Origin: Rotaria macrura | Taxonomy: Eukaryota > Rotifera > Eurotatoria > Philodinida > Philodinidae | Direction: 5' to 3' | DNA length: 64,000 nucleotides | NCBI GenBank assembly: GCA_900239685.1 | Contig: OENT01000316.1 | Span: 62,001-126,000, forward strand | In this document: positions 10,846 to 24,524 of the stretch, piece by piece | How positions within the stretch are numbered: the first letter of the stretch is position 1 | How the letters are laid out: each line of letters opens with the position of its first letter | The notes under the pieces: model-generated | Databases searched by the model: none | Told to the model about the DNA's origin: nothing | The model's input: only the letters and a program-made list of their open reading frames with translations | Position numbers and translations under genes: made by a program

Positions 10846-13611
10846 ATGATGAACGGTTCATACGGTAATACGAATTTTGTAGTACGTCTTCGTGGTTTAC
10901 CATGGAATACGACACAAAATGAAGTTCAAAATTTTCTTCAAGGTTTCAGTTTCATTGAATAGTTTTTGTTTTTATACGTCAATGTTCATTGAACCGATTT
11001 CTAGGCTGTAAAATTCGTCAAACAACATTTGTAACTAATGATCAAGGTCGAGCAACAGGAGAATGTTTTGTTGTATTAGAATCTAATGAAGATATCGATC
11101 TTGCCAAAAATTTTCATCAAAAAAATCTTGGCAGTCGTAAGTATGAAAGAAAAGAAAAATTCATAATCTGTTCGATGACCATGTCATGTCTCATGTGAAG
11201 TGACCAGGGGGGGTAGGGGTTGTCATATTGTAACCAATCTATGATTTATAGAGTAATAATCGGATCTATCATAAACGAAGTTGAGTGAATTGCTCAAAGG
11301 ATCTTCTGTTAGTAACAAACAAAAACATGATCATGTACTGAATGTGTTCAACTTTTAGAACGAGAAATAGTTAATCTGAATAGTTATTGTTTTCCTACTA
11401 GCAGGATAGAATAGAAATTTCACATAGATCCTTGATATTTGTATGTCCTTGTCGGGTACTAAATATTAAAATATTATTGATTGATATATATATATTGTTT
11501 TTGTTTTAGGTTATATTGAAGTATTTGAATCCAGTGGTGATGAAATGGCACAAATGACAAAGAATAATAATTCGAATACTCATCAAAATAATGATAATAA
11601 TTCATCGAATACAAATAATGATAATTGGCGTGAGCCAGTTGTTCGTTTACGTGGTTTACCATACAATTCAACTAAAGAAGATGTCACAAGATTTTTCGAC
11701 GGTATGTACACATATATTTAATCGAGGGTTAATGAGAAGAAAAGAGATTTTTCAGTTGGAAAACTCCTCTCCATTGTTAAAAAAAACGAAAATCTATATT
11801 GTTTTGTCTTGTTTTTGTCTATTTTTGGGATTGCCTCACCTTGTAGGACTCGACATAGCTCAGAATGGTGTACACATCTCCTCGAGCAAACCGGCAGGCG
11901 AGGCTTTCGTCGCTTTTATGAACATGGACAATGCCCTACGAGCTTTGGAATTCAACCGCATGAATATGGGGCATCGGTACGGTAAACTGAGACAGAAGAA
12001 AAAACAAAACCTTCTTTTCCTATAGTAGATTTGAAATTAAAAAAGTTGATTTGGATTGTTTTCTTGTATTTAAATTGATCGAATAGAATTTTAGAAAAGA
12101 AAAAAGAAATCAATTAATTTTTGCATATAATTTCTATTTATTTTGCTTTATAATTTCCTATTCGATTAATTTACTGAAAAAAACCAACAATAATAATAAT
12201 TATTTTATTTTTCATTTTTTTCTTTTTCGACTATATACATCCATATACCCAATTATGTCCTGTTTTATTACTGAATTTCATTTTACTTCTGATATTTTTT
12301 TTCTTTTCTTTTAATTATCTTTTCATGTTTTAATTATATGATTGTCATTAAAACAGCTATATCGAAGTATTCAAATCGACATATGCTGAAGCTCGTGCCT
12401 CAATCATGAATGATACACAATCGGTGGCACGACAACGTGGAAACAGTGCTAGTAGTAGTGGACCAAATCAGAATTTTGGACATCAACAACGACAAGGAAA
12501 CTACGGTGGTTATAATAGTAGTAATATGAGTGGCGGAAGTAACAACAGTAATAATAGTGGATTCAATAACAGCGTGAATCAATTCGATGGACCACCAGAA
12601 AACAATTACAATTATGGTGGAAATGGAAACAATGGTAGTAATTATCCGATGAACAATCAAATGGGCGGTAGCGGTGGTGGCGGCAGCGGTGGCGGAATAA
12701 AACGTAAGTATTGAGAAAAGAATAAATTTTTTTCGAAATGAATTATATATTTTAGGTCCTATGTCTGTATCGTTTACTATGAAAATTCGTGGTGTACCAT
12801 TTGAAGCTGGTGAAAAAGAAGTTTTTGAAGTAAGAATATGAATTATCATGTTTTTTCATAGTAATCAAAGTCCCTCTCCCCTCCCCCCCCCCTCAGGATT
12901 AAAAGAACCTGTGCGTGTTATTTGAAATCTAGACTTTGTTTTGAAAATCTTGAGATGAACCGTCGGCTGTATGATGAACACTAGTGTTTTCATCATCCTC
13001 TGATGTTCAAACTTTTCATTAACATTGTATTCTCTTGGATGTTCATGTCATTGTCAGTACTATCATCAAAAATTTAAATGAAGCTTATTGTTAATTTAAA
13101 TCTGCTCATTTTCTTTTTCATCGACAGTGGATATCATCGGATGATGACGAATCGCTACTTGTATTAATCTAGAACAATGTGAACATAGAAATCAAGATTA
13201 ACATATCTATCTGTCGACGATTGATTCTCGAAGCCCGAATCATCTGTTGTAGTGATCATTTTACGTAGGGGAGGAGGGGTTACCTGATTACTTGTAGTTG
13301 AGAATTACAATTACAATAGATTAGATTGATGAAGTTATTTTCTTATTTGTTTTTAGTTCTTTAGCCCTGTTGTACCTATTCGACTTGAACAAGAAACTAC
13401 TCCACGTGGTAAACCACCTATATGGTATGCTGAATTCGGTTCACGTGAAGAAGCAACAGAAGCATTGGCGTAAGACAAACAAACTACATATGTTTGATTT
13501 AGTTCTCTTGTTTAATTTTGAAGGTATCATAAGAAATATATGGGAACTCGATATATTGAATTATTACCATTATATGAGGATGTTAATCGATCGAAGATGG
13601 TTCGCACTTGA
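10846..13611 (+). CDS. hnRNP F/H-type RNA-binding protein with three qRRMs
   Basis: Eight exons: 10846-10942, 11005-11136, 11510-11701, 11847-11976, 12357-12703, 12756-12829, 13357-13469, 13524-13611. They join in phase to about 390 aa. qRRM1 starts FVVRLRGLPWNTTQNEVQNF and ends GSRYIEVFES. qRRM2 starts VVRLRGLPYNSTKEDVTRFF and ends MGHRYIEVFKS. A Gly/Asn/Ser-rich linker follows (about 215-270). qRRM3 (FTMKIRGVPFEAGEKEVFEF ... MGTRYIELLP) is close to the C-terminus. RGLPW/RGLPY and the RYIEVF endings are hallmarks of the hnRNP H/F and GRSF1 family, nuclear proteins that bind G-runs and regulate splicing and polyadenylation. Three qRRMs with a glycine-rich spacer fit hnRNP F/H. An upstream in-frame ATG at 10711 exists, but the added residues are unlike the family. 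AATAAA lies at 13648. Confidence 0.93.
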
Positions 13612-14079
13612 GAGATATGAAGACAAAAAAAAAGGAAACAGCAAAGAAATAAACATTCTTTATTATTTGTACAGAAACAACGTGTGTGTGTGTGTGTGTG
13701 TTCTCTTTTCTTTTCTTTTCTTTTACTATTGCAAAAGATAACTTCTGGAAAAAAAAGGATTATATCATTTGATTTAAACTAAAATTCTTTCGTTATGTTT
13801 TATTGTTGTTTTCGAAAAAAAATCGAAAGAAGATTCTTTAGGTAAAATATGGCTTGAAACCATTCCAAGAAAGAAGAATAAGCGTGTATTGTCTTTCTGT
13901 TATTGTTCTGGTTTTTTCTTCTTCTTCATGCTTAGTCTTGGCTTTCTTTTTTGTGTGTATCGTATACTTGTCATGTTCGCACAAACGAAAAAAAAAAAGA
14001 ACAAATAAAAGTTCAAAGATTGATTTGTTCATATTAAAAAAATAACAACTATGAATGAAATAAAAAAAGACTTTTCCAG
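13612..14079. other. hnRNP 3' UTR and TTC4 upstream region
   Basis: This 468-bp stretch contains a putative AATAAA polyadenylation signal at 13648 and a (TG)n microsatellite at 13682-13701. A low-complexity T/C-rich segment runs directly up to the TTC4 start codon. No coding sequence is supported. Confidence 0.6.
13682..13701. repeat. (TG)n microsatellite
   Basis: About ten TG dinucleotides in the 3' flank of the hnRNP gene, followed by TTTTC repeats. Confidence 0.9.
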
Positions 14080-17000
14080 ATGGCAACACCTACACCTGAA
14101 GAACTTGATAGACAACTCGATTCATTTATTGATAAACTTGTCGAAGACAAAGATAATCTACCAACGAGTGAACTCAATGATGACTTTTGGAAAGTAAGAG
14201 ACATAATAATGAATGATACATCATTGTTGACACATGGATTCTACAATTTTAATATTAGGATCTAGAACGGCATCCATTCTTTCTTAAAGAAATACCCGAT
14301 GATGGTGCTGAACTTCATCCTGCTATGGAAGCTTTACAAGCATTGAAATGGGATGATGATGAAGACACTCCATTAGGTAGTAAAAATTAAATCGTTTTAT
14401 TTCTCGGATAAATAAAAGTAGAAGTATTTTTTTTTTGCAATAGAAAACCTATGTGGAAAATTATAGAGATTAGAAGTTTAGCTTTAGGACACCGAAACTT
14501 CGTTATATAAGATTAGAATGTTTGATATTTCAGAATATCAATGATTGGTTTTAATGCAAATATCTTTCTCCTTTTTACTAGATTAGATAGATGTTTACAA
14601 AAGCAATCATTTTTCTAATTTGCACTATTGAAAATTGTTTGAGAAACATATGATACATAAATCTTAAGGAAATTCTTTTTGTTTTTCTTCGTTCTGTACG
14701 AAAGAATTATAGCTAAAGAAAATCTTGCCTGACTTCTTGAAATTTTTTTCTTTTCGCTTAACTTTACTTAATGCCGATACAATCTCGAGAGTTGAACCAA
14801 GAGTTTTTTTTTCCAGTTGTGAATGCTACTTATTATTAATATTGATTAACGATCACTTCAGTACATTGATAATAAAATAATCCCTACTTTCCGTACACAA
14901 CAGAATCGATGAAGTATCAATGAATTAACTTAAGTAATCAATGACGAAGACAAAAGAATATTGGAAAATCATGCGAATCGTATATAATTTATGTAAAACA
15001 GTTTCGAAGAAAAAATAAACAGATTAGAATTAAAATTATGATTTCAGAAGAATCGAATTTTTCTTGTCACTGATATCTATTTCAATATTAGTAGATACTT
15101 ATGAACCGTGAGAATTACCCATATGTGACATGTAATGAAATTGTTGAGTTACTTCATCATTTTAATTAACAAAACAAGGACGAGTATATGACAGATGGTC
15201 ATTGAATCGATTCTATTTTAATTACAACGGAAGTGTGCGACTTTCTTTCTGACAATGAGTACCATCGTTTTTGGATCTTGTAATCTTTAAATGATGTATT
15301 CAATTATTCAGTAGAAAAAAAATAATAAAACAATATCTTCTCTATGTTACATTTAATATAAATTTAAGAAGAAGAAAAACTTCTATACAGATACATAATT
15401 TACTTAGCATTTTGTATGAATTATTGTATTGCAAGCGTAAATACTGTCAAGCTCGAGATGTTTCTTTTTTTCATACAAGAATTCTCTAATAATCATATCT
15501 ATTTTGATAATGTCTTTCTATTCAAGATCAAAACCTTCAACTTAAGTGCAGAGTATATGATAAATAGCTTTACAATAAAATATTCCATACCTTCATATTG
15601 ATTCAATGGATCATGTTCATTTTGTCCTCATTAATAGAAGACACTTCAGAGCTTTCCGTCATAAGACAATGGTCGTTGGATGCTCCATTAAGGTATCAGT
15701 TTTCAATAGGATAAAGAAAGATGAGTTTCCTAATTTTCGGTTAAAATCGTCACTATCCAACTGAGATAATTTACTATATTTTATGTACGGAATAGTTTTT
15801 ATGACGATTGACGAGATTTTGTTTCCGAAAATCTTGAACCATCGATTTTTAAAAGTCCTCTGATAGAATTCTTTAGAGAAAATGTATATATATATATATA
15901 TTGAGTGATGAAAATTCTTCCTTTCTGCGAAGATTGATATTTTAGAGTTGATGAAAACCAATTCATTTAAAATTGAAGTTTAAAATTTAAAAAAAATACT
16001 TCTTGTTAATGTTAGTAGATACTGTTTCGTCTATAAATTATACGACATACTGCAAAGTCTGCTTATCTCAGTGGGATAGAGACAATTGCTATTAAAATTT
16101 TATCGTAAAGATATTTACGGTAAACCCCCTATACATATCTTAGATAGTAAATACCTCTTATAATTATTTAGAAACGATCAATAGACCAACGGTATCCGAC
16201 CAATTCTTTTGATTCATCCGTCATTGAAAATATTTCTTCACTAGATGCAAGGGAAGTTGATCGATACTATATCTTGTCCAAGAACAACTGTATCTTACAG
16301 GATATTCGATAAAAGGACAACATCTCGAACTAATTGTTCTACGTAGATGAAACGTAGTCGTAGGATATATTATAGGTCTTCCGAAAGCCAAACTTCATAT
16401 TATTGAATTTATTTATCTACATCCAGCTCAAACGAATTATTTATAAAATGATCGAAATAAAAAGAAATTTCGAATTGAAGTGAATGAAAGTAAATTAGTG
16501 TTCTCCTCTTCTGAATAGGAACTCGATGAACACTATAGCTATGTCCGGCTTCTAAGGGATCGTAATCTTTGGGCCAATGTTCTATAACAATTTCTTAAAT
16601 CTACAGTATAAAGTATAAATTACATTGGTAACAAGAGCCCAATAGTGATGTGCCTTTTCTATCTTTTTAAAATAATATCGTTCAATTTTAAATTATTTCT
16701 AATAACAGTGCACCTCCATGAGTCCCCTCTTTTCTCCTGGTATTCCTCAGTTCAACCTACTATAATTTGTTATGTTTAAATAATCGACATATGGGATAAA
16801 GACATAGGAATTGAACAACAATAAAAAGCTCAGAAGAAAATATCGTATTTTTGTACAGTCTACCGCATGTGAAATCAAGTACTGTGTGAATATTCTAACG
16901 TTCATTTTTAGATACCATCTTGTCTGACTGATGAAATACATAAAAAAATGTCTTTAAGAGAAATTTTGCAAAAGTTTCAGTCTAAAATCAATGTATATTT

Positions 17001-20000
17001 TTTTTGCCTTGGATCAAAATTATAAAAGAAACTTTAGATTTGTTCCCTTCTTTTGTCCATCGTTTACATTTATATTGAGAAACCACGCCATTGTATATGA
17101 AGCTGACATATATTTCGATCGACCTTCTATATGAATAAGAATTATCTTTTTGTATAATCAAGATGGAATATTGACTCACTCTGTACTGATCATATAAAAC
17201 AGTTTAGAATCAGAAATACTAAGAAGAAGGGGTGACCTATTGAAGTGCACTGTATTAAATTTGTAGACAATGTCAACTTGAAAATTTAAGATGACAAGAA
17301 TAATCTGCTTTAAAATAAGACCAGACCAAATCTCCATTATCTCGATTGTATGATTGTCTTTTGAACTTAAGTGTTCAAAATATATACCCAAGCGTATGCA
17401 CTTCAATCGAAATATCTGTATTCGTTCTTTTTACATTCATCAGACAAGAAATAAGAATTCTAGCAAATTATTCGTCGAAAAAATCTTTTACTATAAACCA
17501 CACATACACTTCGTTTCCAATGGTGGATCCAGAAAATCATTAAGAGAGTGGCACTTTTCTCAACTGGGTGGTGCTCATGGTAAAAAAAACGATTTTAGCC
17601 GCCGATTTGAAGCAGTACGATTCGTTTCTATTTCATTTCTGCTGGGAAAACTCGAAAAAAAAAAATTCGTAAGCCGATGGCAATAATCCGATGACCACTA
17701 TGGCGGATTCGCTAGTGTTCGTTTCCGTACTTTCTGAAGGATAAATTTAAGCTAAAACTTATGATCTATCCGATAATGAAATTCGATTTCTCAATCATAA
17801 TTTAGATAAAGCAACTAAATTTAAAGATGAAGGCAATAAATATTATGAATTAAAAAAATATCGTAATTCAATAATTGCATATACCGAAGGTATAAAACAA
17901 CGTTGTACGGATCCTACAATCAATGCTATTCTATTTTGTAATCGAGCAACAGCTAATTTTTATTTGGGTAAAAAAAACATTTCTTATTCGAATTATTTTC
18001 ATAGATAAAAATTTTAACTAGGCAATTATCGTTCGGCATTACGTGATTGTGTATTTTCACGAAAATGTAAACCGGATCATCTCAAAGCGTTTATTAAAGG
18101 TGCTGAATCATGTATGAAACTTGAAAAATATAAAGATGTGCAAACATGGTGTTCAACTGCATTAACAGTATCCTTTTCTGACCATTTGTTCCATTTTCAT
18201 TGGATTGAATATTTGTTTTTTTTCCTTAACAAAACTTTTATTAAATGTTTTCCGCTAACAATAGTAAACTTATCGAAATGCGTGATCGTGCAGCAAAATT
18301 ACAAGTAAAACAACGAATGAATGAAATACAATCTTGAGAAATGTGTATTCTATTCTAGAAAGAAAAAGAACGTGACGAACGAAAACAACAAGGTCAAAAT
18401 AGAAAACAAAAACATGAACAAGAAAAAGTTCTTAGCGCTATTCGAGTATATAACAAAACGAATAGACATGCATTTTAAATTTTCCTTTGTTCATTTTTCT
18501 TTTAGAAACGAAATATTTATTTACAAGAAGATCCAAGTATTGATATATTTAATATCAGTACGAATCCGGCCGGTAGTTGTGTTCAGTTAAATGAAATCGA
18601 TCAAACATTAACATTTCCCGTTGTTTTTCTCTATCCTGAATATGGACAAACGGATTATATTAAAGAATTTCATGAAAATACAAGGTAGAAATTTAGTGGA
18701 AAAATTTTTCTATGATGTTCAATTTTTCATGTAGACTTATCGATCAATTATCTATCATGTTCGAATCTCGTGCACCTTGGGATGAAGAAGGAAAATATAC
18801 ATTAGATCGAATTACGGTACATTTTCGTATTATTATAGAATATATATGGAAAATTTCATGCTTTTGATTTTCTTTATTAAGATGTATTATGAAGATCATG
18901 ATAAACATGAATTGAAAACGATTTCATTGGATAAAACTTTAATTGAAGTACTGCAATTACCCGGGTATGAACTTATTGTTTTTGTTCGTATTTAATCGAC
19001 TGACGAAAATCCAAAAGTAGAAGTGTCATTATCTTATTTTCTGTTTCGAAATCTTAAAGGAATCTCGTGTTTTTCTTATATCTAGTGATAAAAAAAAACA
19101 ATACTCTATTTTTCTATGCTATGTCATTAGTATTCAACTAGTATCATGCTTGTAAAATTTCGACAAACAATTTCTTTTACTATCATATGTTATGATTACA
19201 TATGAAGAAGATAGAGATTTGTGATTTTCAACGTTTGAAAGAGGAAATAAAGACGCACAGAGTTTCACTGGCATTTTAAGAAAACAAACTTTTCCCATAA
19301 GTTGTTCACAGTAGATTTTCAATAATCAAGTGTACATTGAAAATATATCCTAGTTGAACGTCTAATACGATTTTCAGTAAAATTTATGCGTATATAATCT
19401 TTCAAGAGTATAAATCAGGTGCATGAATCGAGTTGGATTACGAGCATGAAATGAGAATCATACGAGATGTTAATTGATAGCATTTATTTTTTCGTTGAAT
19501 AATCTAGCTATCTACGTTATTAACTTCATCAAAATCCATATTAGAATACAAAAAAAATTAATGAAGATTTTTTGTCTCACTCGTTACATGTCCTTCCTGT
19601 TTGAGAAATTGCCGCTGCCACGTCACCTTGGATACATCTGTTACTGAATGTCACTCTACGAACGAGTACCATAAAATTTTCACTGTTTGAATGGTGACAA
19701 TAAAATTAGCATAATTTGATGCAGCACTGTAATGAAATTTCAAATTTTTTTAAATTTTGAACCCTTCAAAGATATCGTCTGATGTTTACATTTTTTTATC
19801 ACTCTCAATCACAGTAGGAAAAATAAATTCTATTCGAATAGAACGATTGCTCGAAACTGTATATTTCACATGAAAATCTAAATTTGATGAATCCTCGTTC
19901 GCACGATATTATTTAAAATAGAACTTAGATTTTTCGTGACGTACTCAATCAAACATTTGTTTTCCTATTAACAATCATAAATCCGTAAAATAAAATTGTT

Positions 20001-20802
20001 TAATGATATAATCTCATCTGTATGCCACACATCTTTCTTTTGTAATAAACAACTATAGATACGATTCTCAAAAACATCGTAGGATGATATGAGAAAAGCT
20101 CACGAAAATATTTTCGGATCAAATTTACGGAATTGTTATTCAATGCCTTGCATTTATCAAGTTTCCATTACACTGCTACATCAAAATCAAAAACATTAAT
20201 ACAAAACTTTTGTCTCACCTGTTATGTTGTTCAGTAATGCTTTCGTGAATCAAGTTCAAACTATTAAGGAAATCTTGTTTGTAACTGAATGTTACTATGA
20301 GTCGACGCTTACTTTTATTTTATCGGGTAACTTCGAAATTCAAAAATTGATCTTTTGACAATATTCAATCAGACAAAGTTATTCAATGTCTCAAAAATGA
20401 AACGATTCATTTTTCCGAGTGCGAGTGACATTTCATTAATTATTCTGTTGATGTCAAGGTGTCGAAGGTCTCCGGTGACATAAGGAGAGCCTCTCTTGCC
20501 GTCTACCATATATTCGAAAGATGGAAATCAAAATTCTCTATCTTGCTTTTGTCAAAATCTATTCGATAAAAGATACTCACAAGCATAATAAAATAGATCT
20601 TATCGAAATTTTATTAAAAAGGATGTTGATTCAAGTAGGATCAAATAGTTAACAATACTGATTGTTAAGTCCTGAATATGTATAATGATTGATTTCTATC
20701 TAAATTAGATTCGTTGTTCAACTGGGCATGCCAAGTTTTATTATCATGATACCTGGTTCACCGTTTGCCAAGCATTATATAAAAATGTTTTCAACATTGT
20801 AA
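14080..20802 (+). CDS. TTC4: TTC4 / Cns1-type TPR co-chaperone
   Basis: Ten exons: 14080-14193, 14259-14376, 17806-17967, 18022-18167, about 18248 or 18260 to 18304, 18359-18445, 18506-18684, 18735-18816, 18882-18964, 20709-20802. They encode about 370 aa (human TTC4 is 387). The N-terminus has DRQLDSFIDKLVEDKD and HPFFLKEIPDD. The TPR region starts KFKDEGNKYYELKKYRNSII and continues through NRATANFYLGNYRSALRDC and KPDHLKAFIKGAESCMKLEK. A basic coiled segment (KEKERDERKQQ) leads to the C-terminal domain (LTFPVVFLYPEYGQTDYI ... FVVQLGMPSFIIMIPGSPFA). The family binds HSP90/HSP70 C-termini as a co-chaperone. The intron after 18167 has U12-type signals and an unclear 3' end (see findings). Introns 2 (3.4 kb) and 9 (1.7 kb) are long. 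A polyadenylation signal AATAAA is at 20830. Confidence 0.93.
14377..17805. other. 3.4-kb intron 2 of TTC4
   Basis: No exon or gene on either strand is supported; ORFs such as 15659-15961, 17354-17686 and 17176-17406 have no family resemblance. The segment 17500-17740 is somewhat GC-richer and has the look of a decayed repeat, but no terminal structure is visible. The flanking exons join in phase to give the continuous TTC4 sequence, so this stretch is intronic. Confidence 0.6.
18168..18259 (+). other. U12-type intron in TTC4
   Basis: The 5' splice site ACA|GTATCCTTTT matches the U12-type consensus (GTATCCTTT) exactly. TTTCCTTAAC at 18221-18230 matches the U12 branch-site consensus (TTCCTTAAC) exactly. 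The 3' end is problematic. The only AG (18263-18264) is out of frame with both flanking exons. An AC end at 18259 keeps frame, and a TG end at 18247 lies 18 nt from the branch adenosine and gives a protein of the same length as other TTC4 proteins across this region. The span given uses the AC end. Confidence 0.7.
18965..20708. other. 1.7-kb intron 9 of TTC4
   Basis: I see no coding segment or recognised repeat. The last TTC4 exon (31 codons) follows it and is identified by GMPSFIIMIPGSPFA, which fits the C-terminal domain. Confidence 0.55.
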
Positions 20803-20940
20803 TGTTTGATGTTATGGAATATTTGTTTTAATAAAAAAAAAAAACAACAAAAGAAAAATATTTGAATTTGAAAAATATATTCATTTGAATGAAATTCAAA
20901 TCTAATGAATTTCCCATTTTTTCGTTTTTAGAACATCATA

Positions 20941-22904
20941 ATGAATGTTCAAACATTTGTATATAATGAAAATTTTAATAGAAAACTTGCTTTAACAATG
21001 GCTATTATTCGTTTAACACCATCACATATGACACCAAAAGAATATACGAAACAAATACAAAAACATCTAAGAAAACATAAAATAAATCAAACTATACAAT
21101 ACGAACATATGTTATCAAATATTCGTTCTCTTAGAAAATCTATAAATATAATTTTACCAACGAAATCTCTTGATTTACTTGAATGTTATCGAAATTTTCT
21201 TCAAAACATATTTATTCTATCGACAGAATTTAGTATTGAAACACAAATAATTATATTTGAAACAATCGATCGAACATTACAATTGATGGAAGAAAATTTT
21301 TTTCGAATAGAACAACAAGAATTTGAAAATGTTTTTAAACAATTAATAACTACTATACTTAATTTTGATATTATACCACATATTCGAGAACATTGTATAA
21401 AACAAATACGAAAATTTATTGATTTATTATTATTATATATAAAACAGTCAAGATTAATTAATTACGCTCAAATACTAATTGAACAAATCGGTATTTATCT
21501 TTTTTACACTTCACTATTCTCGTGATGGATTAGTCTTTTTTTTTCGAATCAATGAAGTTTTTTCTTCTCCTTTAATAACGAGGTATGAAATCTAATTACA
21601 TGTTCTGTCATCGACTAATGAATGCAGATTTATTTTTTTGTCCAACAATATCCTATTCGCTGCTACCATGCCATTTACTAATTGATGTAAACTCGATTAT
21701 ATCGGCAATACTAAGAAAATCTCATGTAAAAATTATTGATAGTTGCTAATCGATGAACATAGGATTTTACATTTCAATTTATGAATTGAAATATATGAAA
21801 ATAACAATGTTTTCGATTTGTATAAGAAGAAATGTAATTAGTCTCTCGATGATACAGAAACTAATCATTGACATATGTCGGGTAATTTATTATATTAAGG
21901 TTGAATAGATGAGCCTTGAACTTTCAATCAATAGCTGATTTCTTCACAATAATGGTACTTTGTTTTCCTCTTCGTAGAGCAGAAAAGATCATATGATAAA
22001 TTGGCACGTTTCTTTTTGTCCTTGTTTTTTCCTACTGTGTGAAAAAACAACATATCAATACAGCTGCAGGACATACTACATGTTGGATTTCGTTGATGAA
22101 ATCGATCAAATCATTGTTAAAAGCAAACGTTAAGTATCGAATTCACATTGAATATTTGTTATTTATTGACAATGTCTCCTATTTTAGTAAGATGCACAAA
22201 GATTTGTTTTCGTTTTTGATAAACATAAATTTTGTTGAAAATGTACAGTCATGTGTGAGTGTCATTAATAATGACTATTCATTTTGACGTAGAAATATTG
22301 AACTGAAGAGTGTATACGAGGATTGAGAATGAACCTTCACCTAATTTAAGTTGTTTTTTGTCTAGTTCTGTTGTAAGTTTAAAATTTTTGTCTGCTCTCA
22401 TGACTACGAGTTGCATAATAGAACAATAACATTGATTATGAGTACATAATACCGGTGTATTGTTAATATGATTTCTTTTCAACATGTTTTGCATAATTCA
22501 TATAATAAAATGTTGTTTTTTCTATATAATTTTGATTCAGTTCAATTCCTTAAATAAGAATCGATTGTCGAATTCTTTTGTATTTTAAAACTACTAGTTC
22601 TGTTTCTTTTCTACTTATTTTAGGTTATTGTCAATCTTATTTTTTGGTAGTTCTCGAACGAATACTTATCGAACTAATTGCCTATTTTAATAAAATAGAT
22701 CCGAATTCGACATACGGACTGATTTTTGTTAATATTCTTCAAAAATTAATAACATCACATGATAGCACTACATTAGAACAAATATTAGACAATGAATCAA
22801 TACGTCAACGATTTCATGAATTACTTTATACATGTTTAGCTTTCAATAATGATGACAATTCATTAGTCATCTCTCTATGGAATATCTATGGTCGCATTAT
22901 ATAA
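20941..22904 (+). CDS. Unrecognised helical protein
   Basis: Two exons (20941-21490 and 22624-22904) join in phase 1 (ATC G|GT ... AG|GT TAT) to about 276 aa. Both are long open frames in very AT-rich sequence, rich in Ile, Leu, Phe, Gln and Asn with regularly spaced hydrophobic residues. This suggests an all-helical, perhaps ARM/HEAT-like fold (for example YEHMLSNIRSLRKSINIIL and ERILIELIAYFNKID). No signal peptide, zinc-binding motif or catalytic pattern is visible. The start lies 138 bp after the TTC4 stop, so TTC4 read-through or a shared promoter region is possible. I do not recognise the family. The 1.1-kb intron might hide another exon. Confidence 0.6.
21491..22623. other. 1.1-kb intron of the unrecognised gene
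   Basis: No additional exon was found that keeps phase and resembles the flanking protein. The ORF at 22039-22287 has no recognisable content. Confidence 0.45.
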
Positions 22905-23711
22905 ATCATATATCTACTCATCGTTTAGACTCACACCCGCTTGTGTGTGTGTGCGTGTGTGTAAAAACGTGTATATAGGAATTTTCTTTTCTTTTCGTAT
23001 ATGAATAGTTCATTTTGAACGAAGTGTTTTTCTTTTCATTTCTATCGACTTTCAATATCAAGTGCATAATGATGCGAACAAATTCTCTCAGTACTAGAAA
23101 TAAAATGAATTTTTTTAACAGCTTTTAAAAAAGACCATCGTCACTTAGTATATCCTTGTATATACAAATTTATAATCACAATGAACTATTTTATGGTTAA
23201 GAGCTATTTAACGGGAGGAGTAAAATAATGTGTTCCTGCCCATTATTGAAGATTGATTAACGTAAGAAAATATAAAGGAAGGAAGAGAGAAAGAAAGAAA
23301 GATGTTAGATGAACGCATTTGTTTTTATGCCCTAGAGAATTACAGAATAATACATGTTAAGTATCTTCAAGGGTGAACATTACATTGAAGGTCTGCATTC
23401 TATAATCTGAGGTTTTATTTCTCTTTTTTTTTATTGATTAGGCAGATCGTATAACTATCCTTGATTTCAATGAACTCTACGTGTCTCTTATAGGGAATAA
23501 TCGACAGATTTTTCTCACTTATCATCATCTTTGTACATGACGACATTGATTAATCGAATAATATATATATTCCGTTGTCAATATAAACAAACATCAATAT
23601 CGATATTTTTCCTGTTTCTGATTGAGAAAAAAAATAGCTAAAAAGAAAAATGATACAGTAAGCAATAAGTACTCCCCCGCTGGTTTAGTCTAGCATACAC
23701 GCATCGATGTA

Positions 23712-23760
<49 letters not shown>

Positions 23761-24524
23761 GCAACATCTGGCTATATGTACACATACGATTTGTTATTAC
23801 GTCATAATCTTTCTCTTTGTAGATGTATATGAATGTATGTATATGAGTATACGTATTCGAGACTCTGTTGAGCAGTGAAGCAAGTCATCCACTCTACTAA
23901 GCTACTAACAAACAACTAAAAACGTCGTGATTATTGCTCGTCCACATACATATACTTAGACAGACATAGAAATACATATAGCTCTCATTTTCTTATTCTT
24001 CTACTCTATTTGGTCAAAAAAAAGATTGATTCGATGAGAACAAAAGAGATGAACAGAAGAAAAAAGCGAGGAAAGAAACTTGACCTCCTGTACATCAATG
24101 CTAGATGATCGATTTTATTCAACAATAGACGCAGTTGTGTATGTCTGTATTGTCTATGACACAATTTTTCAATTTCATTATAACAAATAATGGTGCTTCG
24201 TTATAAAAAAAAAAGTAAATGCATACACATGCCATCGCGATAAGGACTGCGTCGAGTTATTCTTTCTTCTTTTCTCTTGTTCTACTTCTTCTTCTATTCC
24301 TTTCAGTTTGCTCGACGATATTTACTTACAGCGAACATTGAAGAAGAAGAAGAAAGTAAGAGGATACACACAACGATTATTCGAGACGAAGAGAAAAAAA
24401 ACGTAGATGACCTGTAAGATCACGTCATCCTCATCTTGACTACCGGTGTTCTTTCTTTGTCTTAATCATTGTTACTTTTGGACAGCATTTATCAAACAAT
24501 AACTGAGCTCAACACCTCTACATC
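22905..24524. other. Intergenic, upstream of the CRK gene
   Basis: Contains a GT-rich stretch near 22945, a long (TA)n tract at 23710-23758, and AGAAG-rich and C/T-rich low-complexity stretches around 24240-24420. No coding sequence is supported. The 5' UTR and promoter of the CRK-type gene should be in the last few hundred bases. Confidence 0.55.
23710..23758. repeat. (TA)n microsatellite
   Basis: Almost uninterrupted TA dinucleotides for about 48 bp. Confidence 0.95.

Noticed and set aside
12400..12849. 149-codon ORF on the minus strand with Thr/Ile/Val repeats
   Set aside because: It is a shadow of the Gly/Asn-rich linker of the hnRNP F/H gene; the plus-strand frame has family similarity and splice sites.
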